64,000 nucleotides of DNA, taken from Nemertoderma westbladi. Taxonomy: Eukaryota > Xenacoelomorpha > Nemertodermatida > Nemertodermatidae. Below, piece after piece: positions 1 through 11,188 of this stretch. The translations under genes were made by a program, and so were the position numbers. The notes beneath the pieces are model-generated. The model worked only from the letters and a program-made list of their open reading frames with translations, ran no database searches and was not told the DNA's origin. Numbering within the stretch: position 1 is the first letter of the stretch; each line of letters begins with the position of its first letter. The stretch lies in NCBI GenBank assembly GCA_032718475.1, contig JAUCBJ010002448.1:1-64000 (forward strand). The letters run 5' to 3'.

Positions 1-468
1 CATGCAAAACTCGCAATATTGAAGAAAATACATTATTAGATATGTTGGCACGATTCTCATCCAAACATGAAGCCAATTTGCAACAAAGAAACGAAGAATG
101 CTCATGCCTATTGGGACTGTGACTAACAACCATAGATCCATTATTACCGGTACTATTATTGACATTCGTATTATTACTACCACCACCATTACAGTATCTT
201 TCAACTTCACCATCACTGGCATCATCAGTAAAATGTTCAAAATCTGAACCTGATCCTATTTCTTGTAATTCCTGAACAGATATAACTGTACCAGCACTCG
301 AACTACACGAGCCAGATTGAATATCTGGGAGTGGAGAGTCAGTTGGATTGGAATTAATTAAAGATGCAACTTTAATACTCCCAAATACTTCAGCAACTTC
401 ATCATCTAGTTTACGCTTCCTTTCCCTAGCCAATTGTCTAACAGAAGTCATCATGCATACATCTAATC
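1..468 (-). CDS. Second exon (partial) of the same unrecognised gene, runs off the window
   Basis: The minus frame is open from an acceptor (TGAGATATTACAG|G, exon base 468) to the window edge, about 156 codons. Joining to the exon at 3525 in phase 1 gives GGA (Gly) at the junction and an open frame past the internal Met-Met at 454-449. The segment begins with a basic patch (VRQLARERKRKLDDE, nuclear-localisation-like), continues with a Ser/acidic stretch and an Asn/Gly/Ser low-complexity run, then a Cys/Leu-containing segment at the edge. The basic N-terminal patch suggests a nuclear protein. It could instead be the N-terminus of a transposase-type gene, since such remnants are present nearby, but no diagnostic motif is visible before the edge. 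Confidence 0.55.
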
Positions 469-1073
469 CTGTAATATCTCAGACAGAAAAAACACTACTA
501 ACAAATAACTAAGAATAAACTAAAATAAACTAGGGAATTTTAACCAGAAACTGGGGAGTGCATTCCACGTACAGACGTAGGAGGCCCTGGTTCGATCCCT
601 TGACTTGACCAGGTTTTTGGTTTGGGGTTATTCGGAGGACCCCATATAATCCGGACAAATCCGGCCCCATATAATTTATCTAACCATAACGAATGAACTG
701 ATAAACCAATCAAGCTCAGGCAGTCAGGTCAATCTAATCAATCAACATACAAATACAGCCTGAAAGAAATACTACAAAAACCTAGCGGTAACATTCAATA
801 AACCTGCAAAAACCTTCCAAAAACCTGCAAAAACCTAATTTTTGTTTTGAAAAACCTAAGGTTTTTGCCAGCCCTGGCCGGTATATAATGAAATATCGAT
901 AATGGATTCCAACTCCATATTTCAGTACCGGTCTGCCGGTATTACAGTAGGCCTATTAATAACCGGATTATTAATAAACCGGAAAGAGTTTAGCCCGCAT
1001 TTTGGAAAGGTTGATATATCCCGATCGAGATAGGCCTATGTCAGTAGACCTACTGCAGTACCTACAGTCAGCT

Positions 1074-1496
1074 GGTCAGGAACACTGGTCACAATATGTC
1101 CAATTTACAGCCAGAATGTGTCCGCGGAAAACGCTCTCAGAGTGAAATTTCTCCATAGAAAACAATGCTAAATTTCATTTGAAAACCGGCAGTGAAATTT
1201 AAACATTGGCATTCTAAAAATTATGCCATTAGAATCGCCATAAAATTCTGTATAAATTGATTTGAGAATTAGAATCTCATCGTTGGGATAACTATCATAC
1301 AGTCATAATATTAAAAATAAAAATGTGCCCAGCTTCTGCTTTGAGTACTATTGGAGTAACAGCCAAATATGTCCGGAAATATAATCGCAGCCTGTGAAGG
1401 ACAAATAGTGGCTGCACGGACACTTTCTGGCTGTAAATATGTGGACAATTTTTGGCTGAGCTTCAGCCAGAAAGTGACCAGTGTTCCTAACTGACC
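1074..1496. mobile_element. MITE-like element with interrupted terminal inverted repeats
   Basis: The left end (GGTCAGGAACACTGGTCAC) is matched in inverted orientation by the right end (GTGACCAGTGTTCCTAACTGACC). A second inner pair, TTTACAGCCAGAA..TGTCCG, also recurs inverted about 60 bp inside the right end. Total 423 bp with no coding capacity. No clear target-site duplication is visible, so the superfamily cannot be assigned. Confidence 0.6.
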
Positions 1497-3296
1497 TATG
1501 TAAGTAAATATTGTAAGTAAATATGTTTTTTCCAGCCCTGGCTGCCCTATTGAAAAGTTTTATTTCTATTTTATTTTATAAGATCATCCGAACTTGCGTT
1601 CGCCATTCGGCGCTTAGTACAGTAGTAGTATTTAATGCAGTAATGCTGAAATGCACAACGAGAACGAGCACCTGTCAGCCTGTCTCACCCGAACACGCAT
1701 CTGGTTTGCGGTCATTTCATTCGCCCAGGCAGCCAGGTGCAGCGGTGCAGGCTGGCAGGTACCGGCTGACCGGTAGCTGGGTAGCAGGTAGGCCTACCGG
1801 TCTGCCGGTACGCGTCTGAGTGTGCAGCATGAATTCAGGAATTCCAACGTGGCATATACTGAGGACCGACGGTACTGATATACAGAAATAGGCCTACTGA
1901 CTGACTGGACATGTACGTACTGACGTACGTCATACATTCAGACATTGTGCATGTATCAGAGTATCTGTAGGCCAATCTCAGTCTCACTTCTCCTTCTCCA
2001 GTTCTCTCTCACGCTCACCACAGGCTGCAACTGCACTGTACTGCTGTATATGTCCAACATCCAACTACAGAACTACAAACTGACAAACAACATCAGAACA
2101 TAAACCTGTCCGCTGTCCTACTGTCTGATTGTCCTACAGTCCTAAGCTACTACAGTCAGACAGTACTACTGTACTACACTGTACTAGACTGCTAGACTGT
2201 ACTGTCAGTGTCAGACTGTAGGTACAGACAGGCCACAGGCAGAGGTAAGACTGTACGGCAGTACGGTACGGTACTCTACTCAGGTACACGTACAAGACGT
2301 ACATACAAGACGTAGATCATGCAGTCCACAGTCTGGCAGTAGGCAGGATGGTAGTCCCTTCCTGGTCCTGCATTCTCCATTTCTACCTACAGTAGAAAGC
2401 TACGGGACATCCAGCACCAGTAAGTTCAAGCTGCGCTGAGGTAAAGGATATGACAGTCATTAGGTCGAGGCGTACAACTGTACATGTATTACAGTTTATA
2501 TTATTACTAGCCAGTAAGCCATCGCACAGATCGCAGATGGATGAATAATGCAATAACTAAATAGTTTATTAAAAATAAATTTGACAAATGAATTATTATT
2601 AATGACCCAGACTATGCCCAATCATGAATCACTGCTTGCAATACATTATGGGTAATCTTTTTATAAAAATCACATAATCGTAATTTTAAGCTAGCATAAT
2701 GTCTGCAATAAGTTAGCAGAAAATTAAACAATTTTAAGCTCGCATAAAGCTTACATATTACAAGCACTAAATATCTCCCCCCAGCATGGCGGATATAGCA
2801 AATGATTAATTAATAGCTTGCATTACATTAACAATTTGACATTTATAACAATGTTTTACTCTATTTATTAAAAACACAATAAAATAGCATTAACTGTGAT
2901 GTTAACCAAAATGCTTGCAATTTGTTAGCACAAGTATGTAAAGTGCAGCGGTTGTGTCACATGCCAGCATTATGCAAGCTTTTTGCTAGGGTGGCTTTTT
3001 GCTAGCTTTTTACTACTAATGTTGTACATATAGTATATTAATAGGAAATAATTATCAATTATTACGGTGTAACGCACGGTACATAATGTTGTACATAGTT
3101 AATATTAGGAAATACTTCTATATCCATTAATGTATAATAATTAAAAAAAAATGTTCTAAAAATTGTTATAAAATTTATTAATTCTATTCATGAATTAAAT
3201 TTTGGCGGCTTTATACCCATTGTTGCCACTTAGTCAGAGGGGTGAGCTTATGTGCACGCCCTTGACTAACAAACAGATGGCAAGTTATTGGCAAAT

Positions 3297-3455
3297 CCCC
3301 CCCCCCCCCCCCCCCGTAGTTTAGTAATAGATCAAAATAGATTCTGGAATATTCTACACAAGTACGGGCAAACATACACTCACCTCATACTAGGGCAAAA
3401 TATTATAGTGGATCAAAACAGATTGCGTCCAGAGCCGCCCCCCCCCCCCCCCCCC
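3297..3455. repeat. Duplicated poly-C tract module
   Basis: Two C homopolymers (19 bases at 3297-3315, 18 bases at 3438-3455) are each followed by GTAGTTTA, and GATCAAAA.AGATT occurs between them twice. This looks like a roughly 141-bp duplicated segment carrying a C run. The 60-codon ORF across it (Pro runs) is an artefact of the homopolymers. Confidence 0.6.
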
Positions 3456-3524
3456 GTAGTTTATAAATAGAAGATATTATAAAGAAGTTAATTCATTTAA
3501 TAGATCAATGAAATCTGATTTTAC

Positions 3525-3669
3525 CTTGCAATTTTTGACTAAATTTAATATTATTAAACTGCGATGACAGCTCTGTACCTCCAACACCCTGTGGTGGAGA
3601 AGGTAATGCGGGGTCAGAGATAGGCGAAAGTAAAACAACTTCCTGCCATTTATCAGCTATTGCTGACAT
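3525..3669 (-). CDS. First coding exon of an unrecognised gene
   Basis: Reading from an ATG at 3669, 48 codons plus one base are open (N-terminus MSAIADKWQEVVLLSP, then a Pro/Gly/Ser stretch) and end at a good splice donor, CAAG|GTAAAA, at 3525/3524. The exon ends in phase 1. The nearest downstream acceptor that restores an open frame is at 469, where the phase matches exactly. No domain is recognised and there is no signal peptide, so the product is probably intracellular. It is too short to stand out as an ORF; the call rests on ATG, donor, phase match and protein-like composition. Seen: frame and splice signals. Inferred: that it joins the exon at 1-468. Confidence 0.55.
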
Positions 3670-3797
3670 TGTTTATTATGGGCGTATTCATCAATACTAT
3701 TGGAAGTACTAGTATATTTGCCAAGAGTTGATTTGTTTATCTGTAATAAAGTGCTCCCCAGCTCGTTTACTACAGACACCAACCCATACAATTCCTC

Positions 3798-4631
3798 CTA
3801 CTTACCCATACTGCGTGGTACACCATGGGGGTGTGTAAGTGTTTCAGCATTTGGTGAATACCTTCTAATACTGTAATAGGTAGTCACCCCCTTCGCCGTT
3901 GGTCGAAGTTGGCGTCCGTTTATAGGATGTTCAACTTTCCAAAAATTGTAAAACTTCCTGTTGTAAACACAGCCGTTGTGTAACGTACTGTAGTATGCCA
4001 CAATCTTTTGGTAGTGCTTATGCCCACGTGTATAAAATAGCGGGGCAAATTTCAAAAGGGCGCATAACATGTTTACTCCCCCAATGGAATTGGAGACGAA
4101 TTCGTCCAGTTGGTCAACGTCGACCTCTGGTAACGCTGTCAACGTGGTTGACAATGTCTCATCTGTTACAAACAACGCTGTAAAGGCGCGGGAGCGAAGG
4201 GGCGCCACGGGTAGATCAATGAAGCCCGGGCCCGCTAGCTCCAGTTGCATAACCCAAATGCTGCTCAAAGCGCCGGTCATGCAGCATCAGTTCCCTGGCG
4301 AGCGGGAGTCACACAGCGGACCCGGACAAGCGGCTCCCACAAACCCGAATGAAACTACCTCCAATGTTGACTCTATTGCGAAGCTGCTCATAGAACAGTC
4401 AATATATGACGACATCAAGGGAAATACCTGGATGTCGGTGGTGCAGACCATCATGGGGACGACGACTTCGAGGGTCGACACGACCGCGAAACTCGTTTCT
4501 CCTTCGAAGTGAGGCTTAATGATGGCGACATACGCCCCGATAGTTACGTCGCGCCAGAATGATAAAGTAGTCCCCACCTCGGCTGCCGTTCGTAAAACCA
4601 ACGAGAACAACTTCCCTGTCGTAACTGCCAT
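3798..4631 (-). other. Minus-strand frame with one TGA, competing with the plus frame
   Basis: One minus frame is open from 4631 to 3798 apart from a single TGA at 4289-4287 (114 codons, stop, then 162 codons). Near-repeats of STLEVV appear twice, mirroring the plus-strand internal repeat. No domain or signal peptide is recognised. It probably reflects the stop-poor GC-rich composition of the island. Confidence 0.2.
4025..4037 (+). promoter_or_regulatory. E-box plus TATA box ahead of the 4069 frame
   Basis: CACGTG at 4025-4030 is followed directly by TATAAAA at 4031-4037, 32-38 bases upstream of the ATG at 4069. The distance fits a transcription start only a few bases before that ATG, so a downstream start is also possible. 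Confidence 0.35.
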
Positions 4632-4662
4632 CTACTGCCTACTGATTGCATACAACATATAG
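4069..4662 (+). other. Possible coding region with one in-frame TGA (uncertain)
   Basis: The plus frame is open for 147 codons from ATG 4069 to TGA 4510-4512. The same frame then continues open for 49 more codons to TAG 4660-4662, starting with Met-Met. Composition is protein-like (Ser/Thr/Asn rich, then a mixed segment), and two related segments, SNVDSIAKLL and SRVDTTAKLV, recur about 40 residues apart. Local GC is well above that of the neighbours. No family is recognised. The opposite strand is also open (3798-4631), so the coding strand is unresolved. Alternatives are a pseudogene, a single-exon gene with readthrough, or a non-coding GC island. Confidence 0.3.
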
Positions 4663-4965
4663 GAGGTATCGGTATCGGATGCTTTTTATTTTGTGATACT
4701 GATTTACGTACATACCTACCGCCATTGCTAAAGTGTTTTACCTAACTTGCTTAACTAGACTAATTAAATAAAGCTAAAATATAACTGTAAAATAAAAGTT
4801 AAAGTATTTTTATGATATTATTAATATATTATATTATGATAAATATTATTATATTTTTATAATTATTATTTATTTCAATGCAACTATAATAATAATAAAT
4901 TAGAAAATAAAGTGTTAATAAAATAAAATAAAATAATAATAATAAAAAATAAAATAAAATAAAAA
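4663..4965. other. AT-rich spacer, no gene seen
   Basis: Mostly A/T with short AATAAA/AATAAT runs leading into the minisatellite. Nothing else is identifiable. Confidence 0.6.
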
Positions 4966-6010
4966 ACCACCAGCGGTTCAACCATGCCATACCATTGGTT
5001 TTTTAGCAGAAATCCCCAGTCGGATATTGAATTCGATTTTAGTAACCTATGGTTTAGTGCTGGTAACTTGCGGTTCAACCATGTCCTACCATTGGTTTTT
5101 TAGCAGAAATCCATGGTCGGATATTGAATTCGACTTTATTAACCTATGGTTTAGTGCTGGTAACTTGCGGTTCAACCATGTCCTACCATTGGTTTTTTAG
5201 CAGAAATCCCTGGTCGGATATTGAATTAGAATTTAGTAACCTATGGTTTAGTGCTGGTAACTTGCGGTTCAACCATGCCATACCATTGGTTTTTTAGCAG
5301 AAACCCCTGGTCGGATATTGAATTAGAATTTAGTAACCTATGGTTTAGTGCTGGTAACTTGTGGTTCAACCATGTCCTACCATTGGTTTTTTTACCAGAA
5401 ATCCCCGGTCGGATATTGAATTCGACTTTATTAACCTATGGTTTAGTGCTGGTAACTTGCGGTTCAACCATGTCCTACCATTGGTTTTTTAGCAGAAATC
5501 CCTGGTCGGATATTGAATTAGAATTTAGTAACCTATGGTTTAGTGCTGGTAACTTGCGGTTCAACCATGTCCTACCATTGGTTTTTTACCAGAAATCCCC
5601 GGTCGGATATTGAATTCGACTTTAGTAACCTATGGTTTAGTGCTGGTAACTTGCGGTTCAACCATGTCCTACCATTGGTTTTTTAGCAGAAATCCCTGGT
5701 CGGATATTGAATTAGATTTTTGTAACCTATGGTTTAGTGCTGGTAACTTGCGGTTCAACCATGTCCTACCATTGGTTTTTAGCAGAAATCCCTGGTCGGA
5801 TATTGAATTAGAATTTAGTAACCTATGGTTCAGTGCTGGTAACTTGCGGTTCAACCATGTCCTACCATTGGTTTTTTACCAGAAATCCCCGGTCGGATAT
5901 TGAATTCGACTTTAGTAACCTATGGTTTAGTGCTGGTAACTTGCGGTTCAACCATGCCCTACCATTGGTTTTTTTTAGCAGAAATCCCCGGTCGGATATT
6001 GAATTCGACT
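4966..6010. repeat. 97-bp minisatellite, about 10.7 copies
   Basis: The words GGTTCAACCATG, TTTTTTAGCAGAAATCC and CGGATATTGAATT recur every 97-98 bases (unit starts near 4975, 5072, 5169, 5266, 5363, 5461 and so on) up to about 6010. Units differ by a few substitutions and 1-2 bp length changes in the T run. The 120- and 97-codon ORFs across it on the plus strand, and the minus ORFs, are by-products of the repeat. Confidence 0.9.
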
Positions 6011-6036
6011 GGGCTGGTAACATAAAACACACGTAG

Positions 6037-6545
6037 AATTATATTGTAATCTAATAATTATATTCAAATAACAAAATTGAATTAAAGTAAATCAAATTAT
6101 GAAAAAATCATTACAATTATAAAATACTTGTGTATGTAAAATGGCACCACTGAACTATATAAAAAAATATACAAGATCCAAACGTTTTTATCTTAACATT
6201 GATTCGCTGCGGTGGAGACTATATTGCATGCCAAAGTATGTGTATATAGAAAATATGTGTACTCTGGCAAACAACAAATCAAATTATAAAAACACATCGC
6301 ATTGAGTGAGTGTATATTTAAACTACTAAACTATATTATAGGTAAAAAACACTAAACCACTAAAACTGCTTTAGGTAAAAATAAATCAATTTAAAAAAGG
6401 TATTTTTATATTCATTTTTGTAAAACAATATCAATAGGTTTTGCAGTGCAATGCAAAATATATGCATACTGCGGGAAAAGGTGTCTGTAAAAAAAACGCA
6501 GCTATTGAAGTTCCTTAAAGGTAAATTTGAAATAATAACTTAAAA
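6037..6545. other. AT-rich stretch, no gene seen
   Basis: No ORF of note, no recognisable repeat and no RNA gene motifs in about 500 bases between the minisatellite and the transposase remnant. Confidence 0.5.
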
Positions 6546-6851
6546 TTAAAATAATAATTTGACAAAATAATGGTTCTTGTACGATAAGCACCGCAATTCC
6601 ATAGGCAACCTCGGATAAAAATATGACAGCCATATTTTATGTATTGATGGTGCATCATTGGGATTTAAATATATTTCATAAGCTGTAATGTGTGAATTAT
6701 AGCACAGCGTTTCTAACTTTTGAACAGTAAATAGTGCATCGCTTTCATCTTTAAGTACTTCTAATTTATTTACAAGTCCAAAACAAGGCATTCCAAATGC
6801 GTTATAATCAGAGGTCAATATAATCCTCTTTCCAGTTGTGGGGCGAGCCAC
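6546..6851 (-). pseudogene. C-terminal fragment of a TNP2/CACTA-like transposase-domain gene
   Basis: The 101-residue frame contains a segment (PCFGLVNKLEVL, then acidic residues, TVQKLETL, CYNSHITAYEI) that resembles the C-terminal region of large uncharacterised transposase-domain proteins common in fish and invertebrate genomes, whose central part carries H-D-x-x-E-G-V and M-R-F-E-x-K-H motifs. Those central motifs are on the same strand at 18.7-19.8 kb, in the order expected for one element. There is no start codon context, so it is a remnant or last exon. The family match is from memory of motif patterns, not a search. Confidence 0.5.
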
Positions 6852-6907
6852 GAAGTTGGCGGAGCCTTAGCGAATTGACACTGTTAGGGGGTGGGTCAAT
6901 TTATGCA

Positions 6908-6962
6908 AATAGTTGTCGTCGTCGTCGTCGTTGTCGTCGTCGTCGTTGTCGTCGTCGTCGTT
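6908..6962. repeat. GTC trinucleotide microsatellite
   Basis: Runs of GTC interrupted by GTT, about 18 triplets. Confidence 0.9.
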
Positions 6963-6964
6963 AC

Positions 6965-8446
6965 GATTTTGACATGCTAATAACTTTGTCGGATTTAAAG
7001 CTGCCAAGTTGAAAATTTGTAGGTATCAATATGAGCAAAAGTTGAGATTTTTGAGAGACTTTCAGACACCATCAGTGCAATGGTCTCCCGCTAGAGGGCC
7101 ACATGTCTAAACATTAAATGCCCTCCCATTTCTTTGCTTTTAATCCGTTTAAGCTGAAACTTGGCAGATATGTATTAGACCATTAGCTGTGACTTTCAAA
7201 GGAGGCGAATCCATCTGCAGTTCTCCAGTCTGCCGCTAGAGGGCGAAATGTCCCGAATGTGAAATTATTCTTCCATTTAGTTGTTTATGATCTGATTACG
7301 CTGAAACTTGTCATATATGTACTAGATGACATCCTGAGTCTTTGTGTGGATTGTAATCGGTCCGAAGTTTTCCAGTCTGCCGGTAGAGGGCCACATGTCT
7401 AAACATTAAATGGCCACCCATTTCTTTGCTTTTAATCCGTTTAAGCTGAAACTTGGGAAGTATGTACTAGACCATTAGCTGTAAATTTCAAAGGAGGCTA
7501 ATCTGTCTGCAGTTCTCCAGTCTGCCGCTAGAGGGCGAAATGTCCCGAATGTGAAATTATTCTTCCATTTAGTTGTTTATGATCTGATTACGCTGAAACT
7601 TGTCATATATGTACTAGATGACATCCTGAGTCTTTGTGTGGATTGTAATCGGTCCGAAGTTTTCCAGTCTGCCGGTAGAGGGCCACATGTCTAAACATTA
7701 AATGGCCACCCATTTCTTTGCTTTTAATCCGTTTAAGCTGAAACTTGGGAAGTATGTACTAGACCATTAGCTGTAAATTTCAAAGGAGGCTAATCTGTCT
7801 GCAGTTCTCCAGTCTGCCGCTAGAGGGCGAAATGTCCCGAATGTGAAATTATTCTTCCATTTAGTTGTTTATGATCTGATTACGCTGAAACTTGTCATAT
7901 ATGTACTAGAAGACATCCTAAGTCTTTGTGTGGACAGTAATCGGTCCGGAGTTTTCGAGTCTGCCGCTAGAGGGCGAAATGTAGGAAAGTGATAACCTTC
8001 GCGAATTCACTAGAAGACATCCTAAGTCTTTGTGTGGACAGTAATCGGTCCGGAGTTTTCGAGTCTGCCGCTAGAGGGCGAAATGTAGGAAAGTGATAAC
8101 CTTCGTGAATTCCTTGATCTTAATCTATTTAAGCTGAATTTTGGAATATACAGTACCGGTATGTACTAGACCACATGCCTCGTCTTTGTGAGGAAGGTGA
8201 TCGATCCGTAGTTCTTTAATATGCCGCTAGAGGGCTAAATGTATGAAAGTGAAAACCTTCCAACATTTCGTTATTTATGATCCGTCAATCGGAAACTTGG
8301 TAGATATGTAATAGACCATAGGCTGTGGCTTTGTAGGGAAACTAATCCTTCCTTCTTCAGTTACCCAGTCTCCCGCTAGAGGGTTAACGTTTTCCGGGAA
8401 AATCTTCTCCTATGTTTTTATAATCCTTTCGAGTTGATACTTAGCA
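6965..8446. repeat. Higher-order tandem repeat, 146-bp half units in 292-bp units
   Basis: CTGCCGCTAGAGGGC recurs at about 7230, 7522 and 7814 (292-bp steps), alternating with CTGCCGGTAGAGGGCC about 147 bp later. Each half unit includes a TGAAACTTG..ATATGTA.TAGA segment. A separate near-perfect duplication of about 100 bp sits at 7906-8104 (ACTAGAAGACATCCTAAGTC start). The flanks to 6965 and 8446 are more diverged copies of the half unit. There is no coding capacity. Confidence 0.8.
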
Positions 8447-8450
8447 CTAG

Positions 8451-9564
8451 AGACGGGCCTAGCGGCCCGTGAAGCAAGTCGTAGGAGACAGTACGAATCA
8501 AGTAAACGCTTTTTGTTCTGTCTGATAATCAATTAGTGTGAGGGTAGTCCCGGTGGTGTACGAACATTTTTCTAGACAACTTCAAACTATAATTATTATG
8601 TTGTAATCATCTAATGAATTATAAAAGCTGTTGTGATTATAGAAGATAGAGAGCAGTTAGCGAAATGATTATTTTATTCTATCGGATAGAGTAGTCGGAG
8701 TCTCAGAGAGGAGTCGAGGTGTCAATTGATTAATAACAATAACAGCAGTTGTCATGAATTCAATACAATCGCGCAGAAGAAGTGATAAGACAAATTCGTT
8801 CTTATTTTTGTAATAAATAAAACAAGTTGAGATGTTTCAATGTAAACCGCGATTAACAATTTACACTGTTCAATGTAAACCACGATATTAATTAAATATA
8901 ACAATTATATTATTATTATAACATATTTTTATATTTCAAACAATAATGTTAGCCTTATGGAGAATCATTTTGAGGCTGAGTAAAATATTCAGCCTTATAA
9001 GCATACAGTATTAATGTTGGCACAAAGTTTTCAAAATAAAACAATAATGCAATGAGAGCATAGTACAATACAGTGTGTAGTCAACACACTGTTTAACTAA
9101 CAGTCATTTAGCTTGTACGCCAATTAATTAACATAGCAAGGATGCATTGGGAAGAGTTATTCAGCTGAAACTGTAATAGCCAGTTAAACAAATTAATGTT
9201 TGCTTACTGTCTGGGTTGTATAGTAGAGTGATAATAAAACTTGGCAGAGAAAGTACTTCTTTGTTAGTTGGCCTTCCTATTGAATGCATTACCAGGCCAT
9301 CTCTATACATTTTTCATGAGTGCCAGCTGGTGTTTTATCATTGCGCCTATGGCAATTTTAGTGTTTTGGGGCTATTTTTCGAAATAAAACAAGTTGAGAT
9401 GTTTCAATTTAAACCGCGATTTCACAAGTACCCTTAGAAATCCATTTTCATGGTCCATGCAAAATTTAATCAAAATTGTTAGAGCCGTTTTGGCTCTAGG
9501 TCAGTAGCCAGTAGTCAGTAGCTTTTTTTCTTACAGTAATCAAGTCTAACGACTTGCTAACTAG
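8451..9564 (+). mobile_element. Helitron-like non-autonomous element E1 (CAAGTC end class)
   Basis: It begins after CTAG with a GGGCC-TAGC-GGCCC hairpin and a subterminal GCAAGTCGTAGGA. It ends with the hairpin CAAGTC-TAAC-GACTTG, then CTAA and CTAG (9561-9564). The 5' motif is the reverse complement of the 3' hairpin arm (GACTTGC). A CAGT/CAGC-rich stretch lies just before the 3' end. No Rep/helicase coding is present. A 3' hairpin followed closely by CTRR is the known Helitron signature; paired subterminal inverted repeats plus a microsatellite resemble Helentron/DINE elements. The 5' TC expected of canonical Helitrons is not evident, so the exact 5' base is uncertain. Confidence 0.55.
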
Positions 9565-11129
9565 TGACGGGCCTAGTGGCCCGATAAGGAACCGACTTTT
9601 TATTTTAAATAAAAGAGACAACGAGAATTAGTATAGAACTAATAATTATGTAAAAATACAATCATATTTCATACAATAATTATTAATAAATTCGATCTAT
9701 TATTAGTTGCTCAATTCTAGAACAAAATCGACCTGCAACTAGTGAAGACCTTGTTTTGTAATTTCGAAACCACGCTGGTGCGATGCGCGATATCGTGTTT
9801 AGTTAATAAAGTGAAAACTCCATCAATTCATGTGCAACCAGTTATAAGAAATCGCGATAAATTTAATTTGATTAAAAATAATTCTAGAAAAATTTTCCTC
9901 AAAAAGTATGAAGTCTTGGCATTGGTGACGCGAAACTAGGCTAGTGAGATTCAGGATATTGCGTTTAATATAAAAATCGAAAACGCTATCGAATTCCGTA
10001 AAGGCGTTAATAAAATACTGCAACTTTTTTGAAATTTGTAAAATTCTAGAACTAGAAAAAATTTATTTTTGAACGGCGCTGTTTGGGGTTTCGAAACATG
10101 GATAGGCTGAAAGAGGACATCGAATTAAGTTGAAAAATGAAAACCCCATCGAATTTGGACAAAGCGTTCCGGAGTTATAGCGGATCGAAAAAAATTGACC
10201 CCCCCCAGTCGCCAAAAATTTACAGTAATTTAAAATTTTGCAAAAAAAATTTTTTGCGTTATTTTTGATGGCGAATCGATTGGCAGTACTGGCTACGAAA
10301 AAAATTTTTTGAAATTTTTGGTCAGAAAAAAAAACATGGAAAAAGTATATTCTTAAAAAGATTTGATGTCTTTGCCTATGGTCAGAGAATGATCCAACTC
10401 TGTAACTTGGCAATCGCTCAAATCCATTCAGCTGAATGGCACAGTAGAGTAAACTAAAGTAAATTCCCTATACAATGTTCTGAAGGGGAGACTGACAGAG
10501 AGTCCAACAATAAAACATTTTGCAATAATGTTGACATTAATGTAGCCAACTCACTGTGTACTTAAGTCATTCAGCTTACATTAGCAGAGGGAGATATTCC
10601 CATAGAGTGCGCATTGGGAAGAGTAATTCAGCTGAGGCAATAATAGATTTCAAACTAAACCAACCAGTTAATATTTGCTTTGACAGAGTGTCCTAGGGCC
10701 TAAACAAACAGTATGGGTGTACTAAGTACAATAATCTTGGCAACCTCATCGATTTATACTAAGCCTTGTGTAGAAATCCATTACATAAGCCATTTTTCAT
10801 CACGACACCAGCTGTTATTGGTGTTATTTTACCATTGCGCCTATGGCGTTTTTTCGTTTATGTCTATTTTTCGAGCCCACGGCTCATGGACGAAATAGCG
10901 GAACATACCAGGGACCTTAGAATCGCGGTATCCAGCCGCTGTGAAAATTTCATCAAAATCGTTAGAGTAGTTTTGGCTATAGATTAACCAGCCAGTCAAT
11001 CAATCAGCCAACAATTCTTACAGTAATGAACCTCTCGGTTCCTAGAGTAGTTTTGGCTATAGATTAACCAGCCAGTCAATCAATCAGCCAACAATTCTTA
11101 CAGTAATGAACCTCTCGGTTCCTAACTAG
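9565..11129 (+). mobile_element. Helitron-like element U1 (GGAACC end class)
   Basis: Its 5' end abuts the CTAG of E1: a hairpin GGGCC-TAGT-GGCCC, then AAGGAACCGAC. The 3' end is the hairpin GAACC-TCTC-GGTTC, then CTAACTAG (11129). The 5' AGGAACCGA is complementary to the 3' TCGGTTCCT. The roughly 1.5-kb body contains a poly-C/A-run segment (about 10190-10260) shared with U3, U4 and U6, and a conserved core (CATTGCGCCTATGGCG to TTTTGGCTATAGA) before the tail. The last 63 bases of the tail are duplicated at 10978-11042. Short ORFs recurring across copies overlap homopolymers and are not credible genes. Confidence 0.55.
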
Positions 11130-11188
11130 TGACGGGCCTAGCGGCCCGATAAGGAACCGACTTTTTATTTCAAATAAAAGAGACAATG
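11130..11188 (+). mobile_element. Truncated 5' end of another Helitron-like copy (U2)
   Basis: The hairpin GGGCC-TAGC-GGCCC and ATAAGGAACCGACTTTTTAT start directly after the CTAG of U1. The copy is lost within about 60 bp, where the 10-bp minisatellite begins. Confidence 0.5.

Larger units (their letters stand above)
469..3524 (-). other. Intron of the 1-3669 gene; repeats but no gene seen
   Basis: About 3.06 kb between the donor at 3524 and acceptor at 469. It holds the inverted-repeat element at 1074-1496, a CA/GTAC-rich low-complexity stretch around 2030-2330, an AT-rich region at 2500-3230 with recurring GCATAA/GCAATA words, and paired poly-C tracts near 3300-3455. The 98-codon plus ORF at 1523-1819 has Ala/Arg/Pro composition without motifs and is not called. 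Confidence 0.4.

Noticed and set aside
555-620. tRNA-like GGTTCGATCCC near 590
   Set aside because: B-box-like word only; no A box at correct spacing and no cloverleaf.
5251-6036. ORFs of 120, 97 and 67 codons
   Set aside because: Frames through the 97-bp minisatellite; not conserved between units once the T run changes length.
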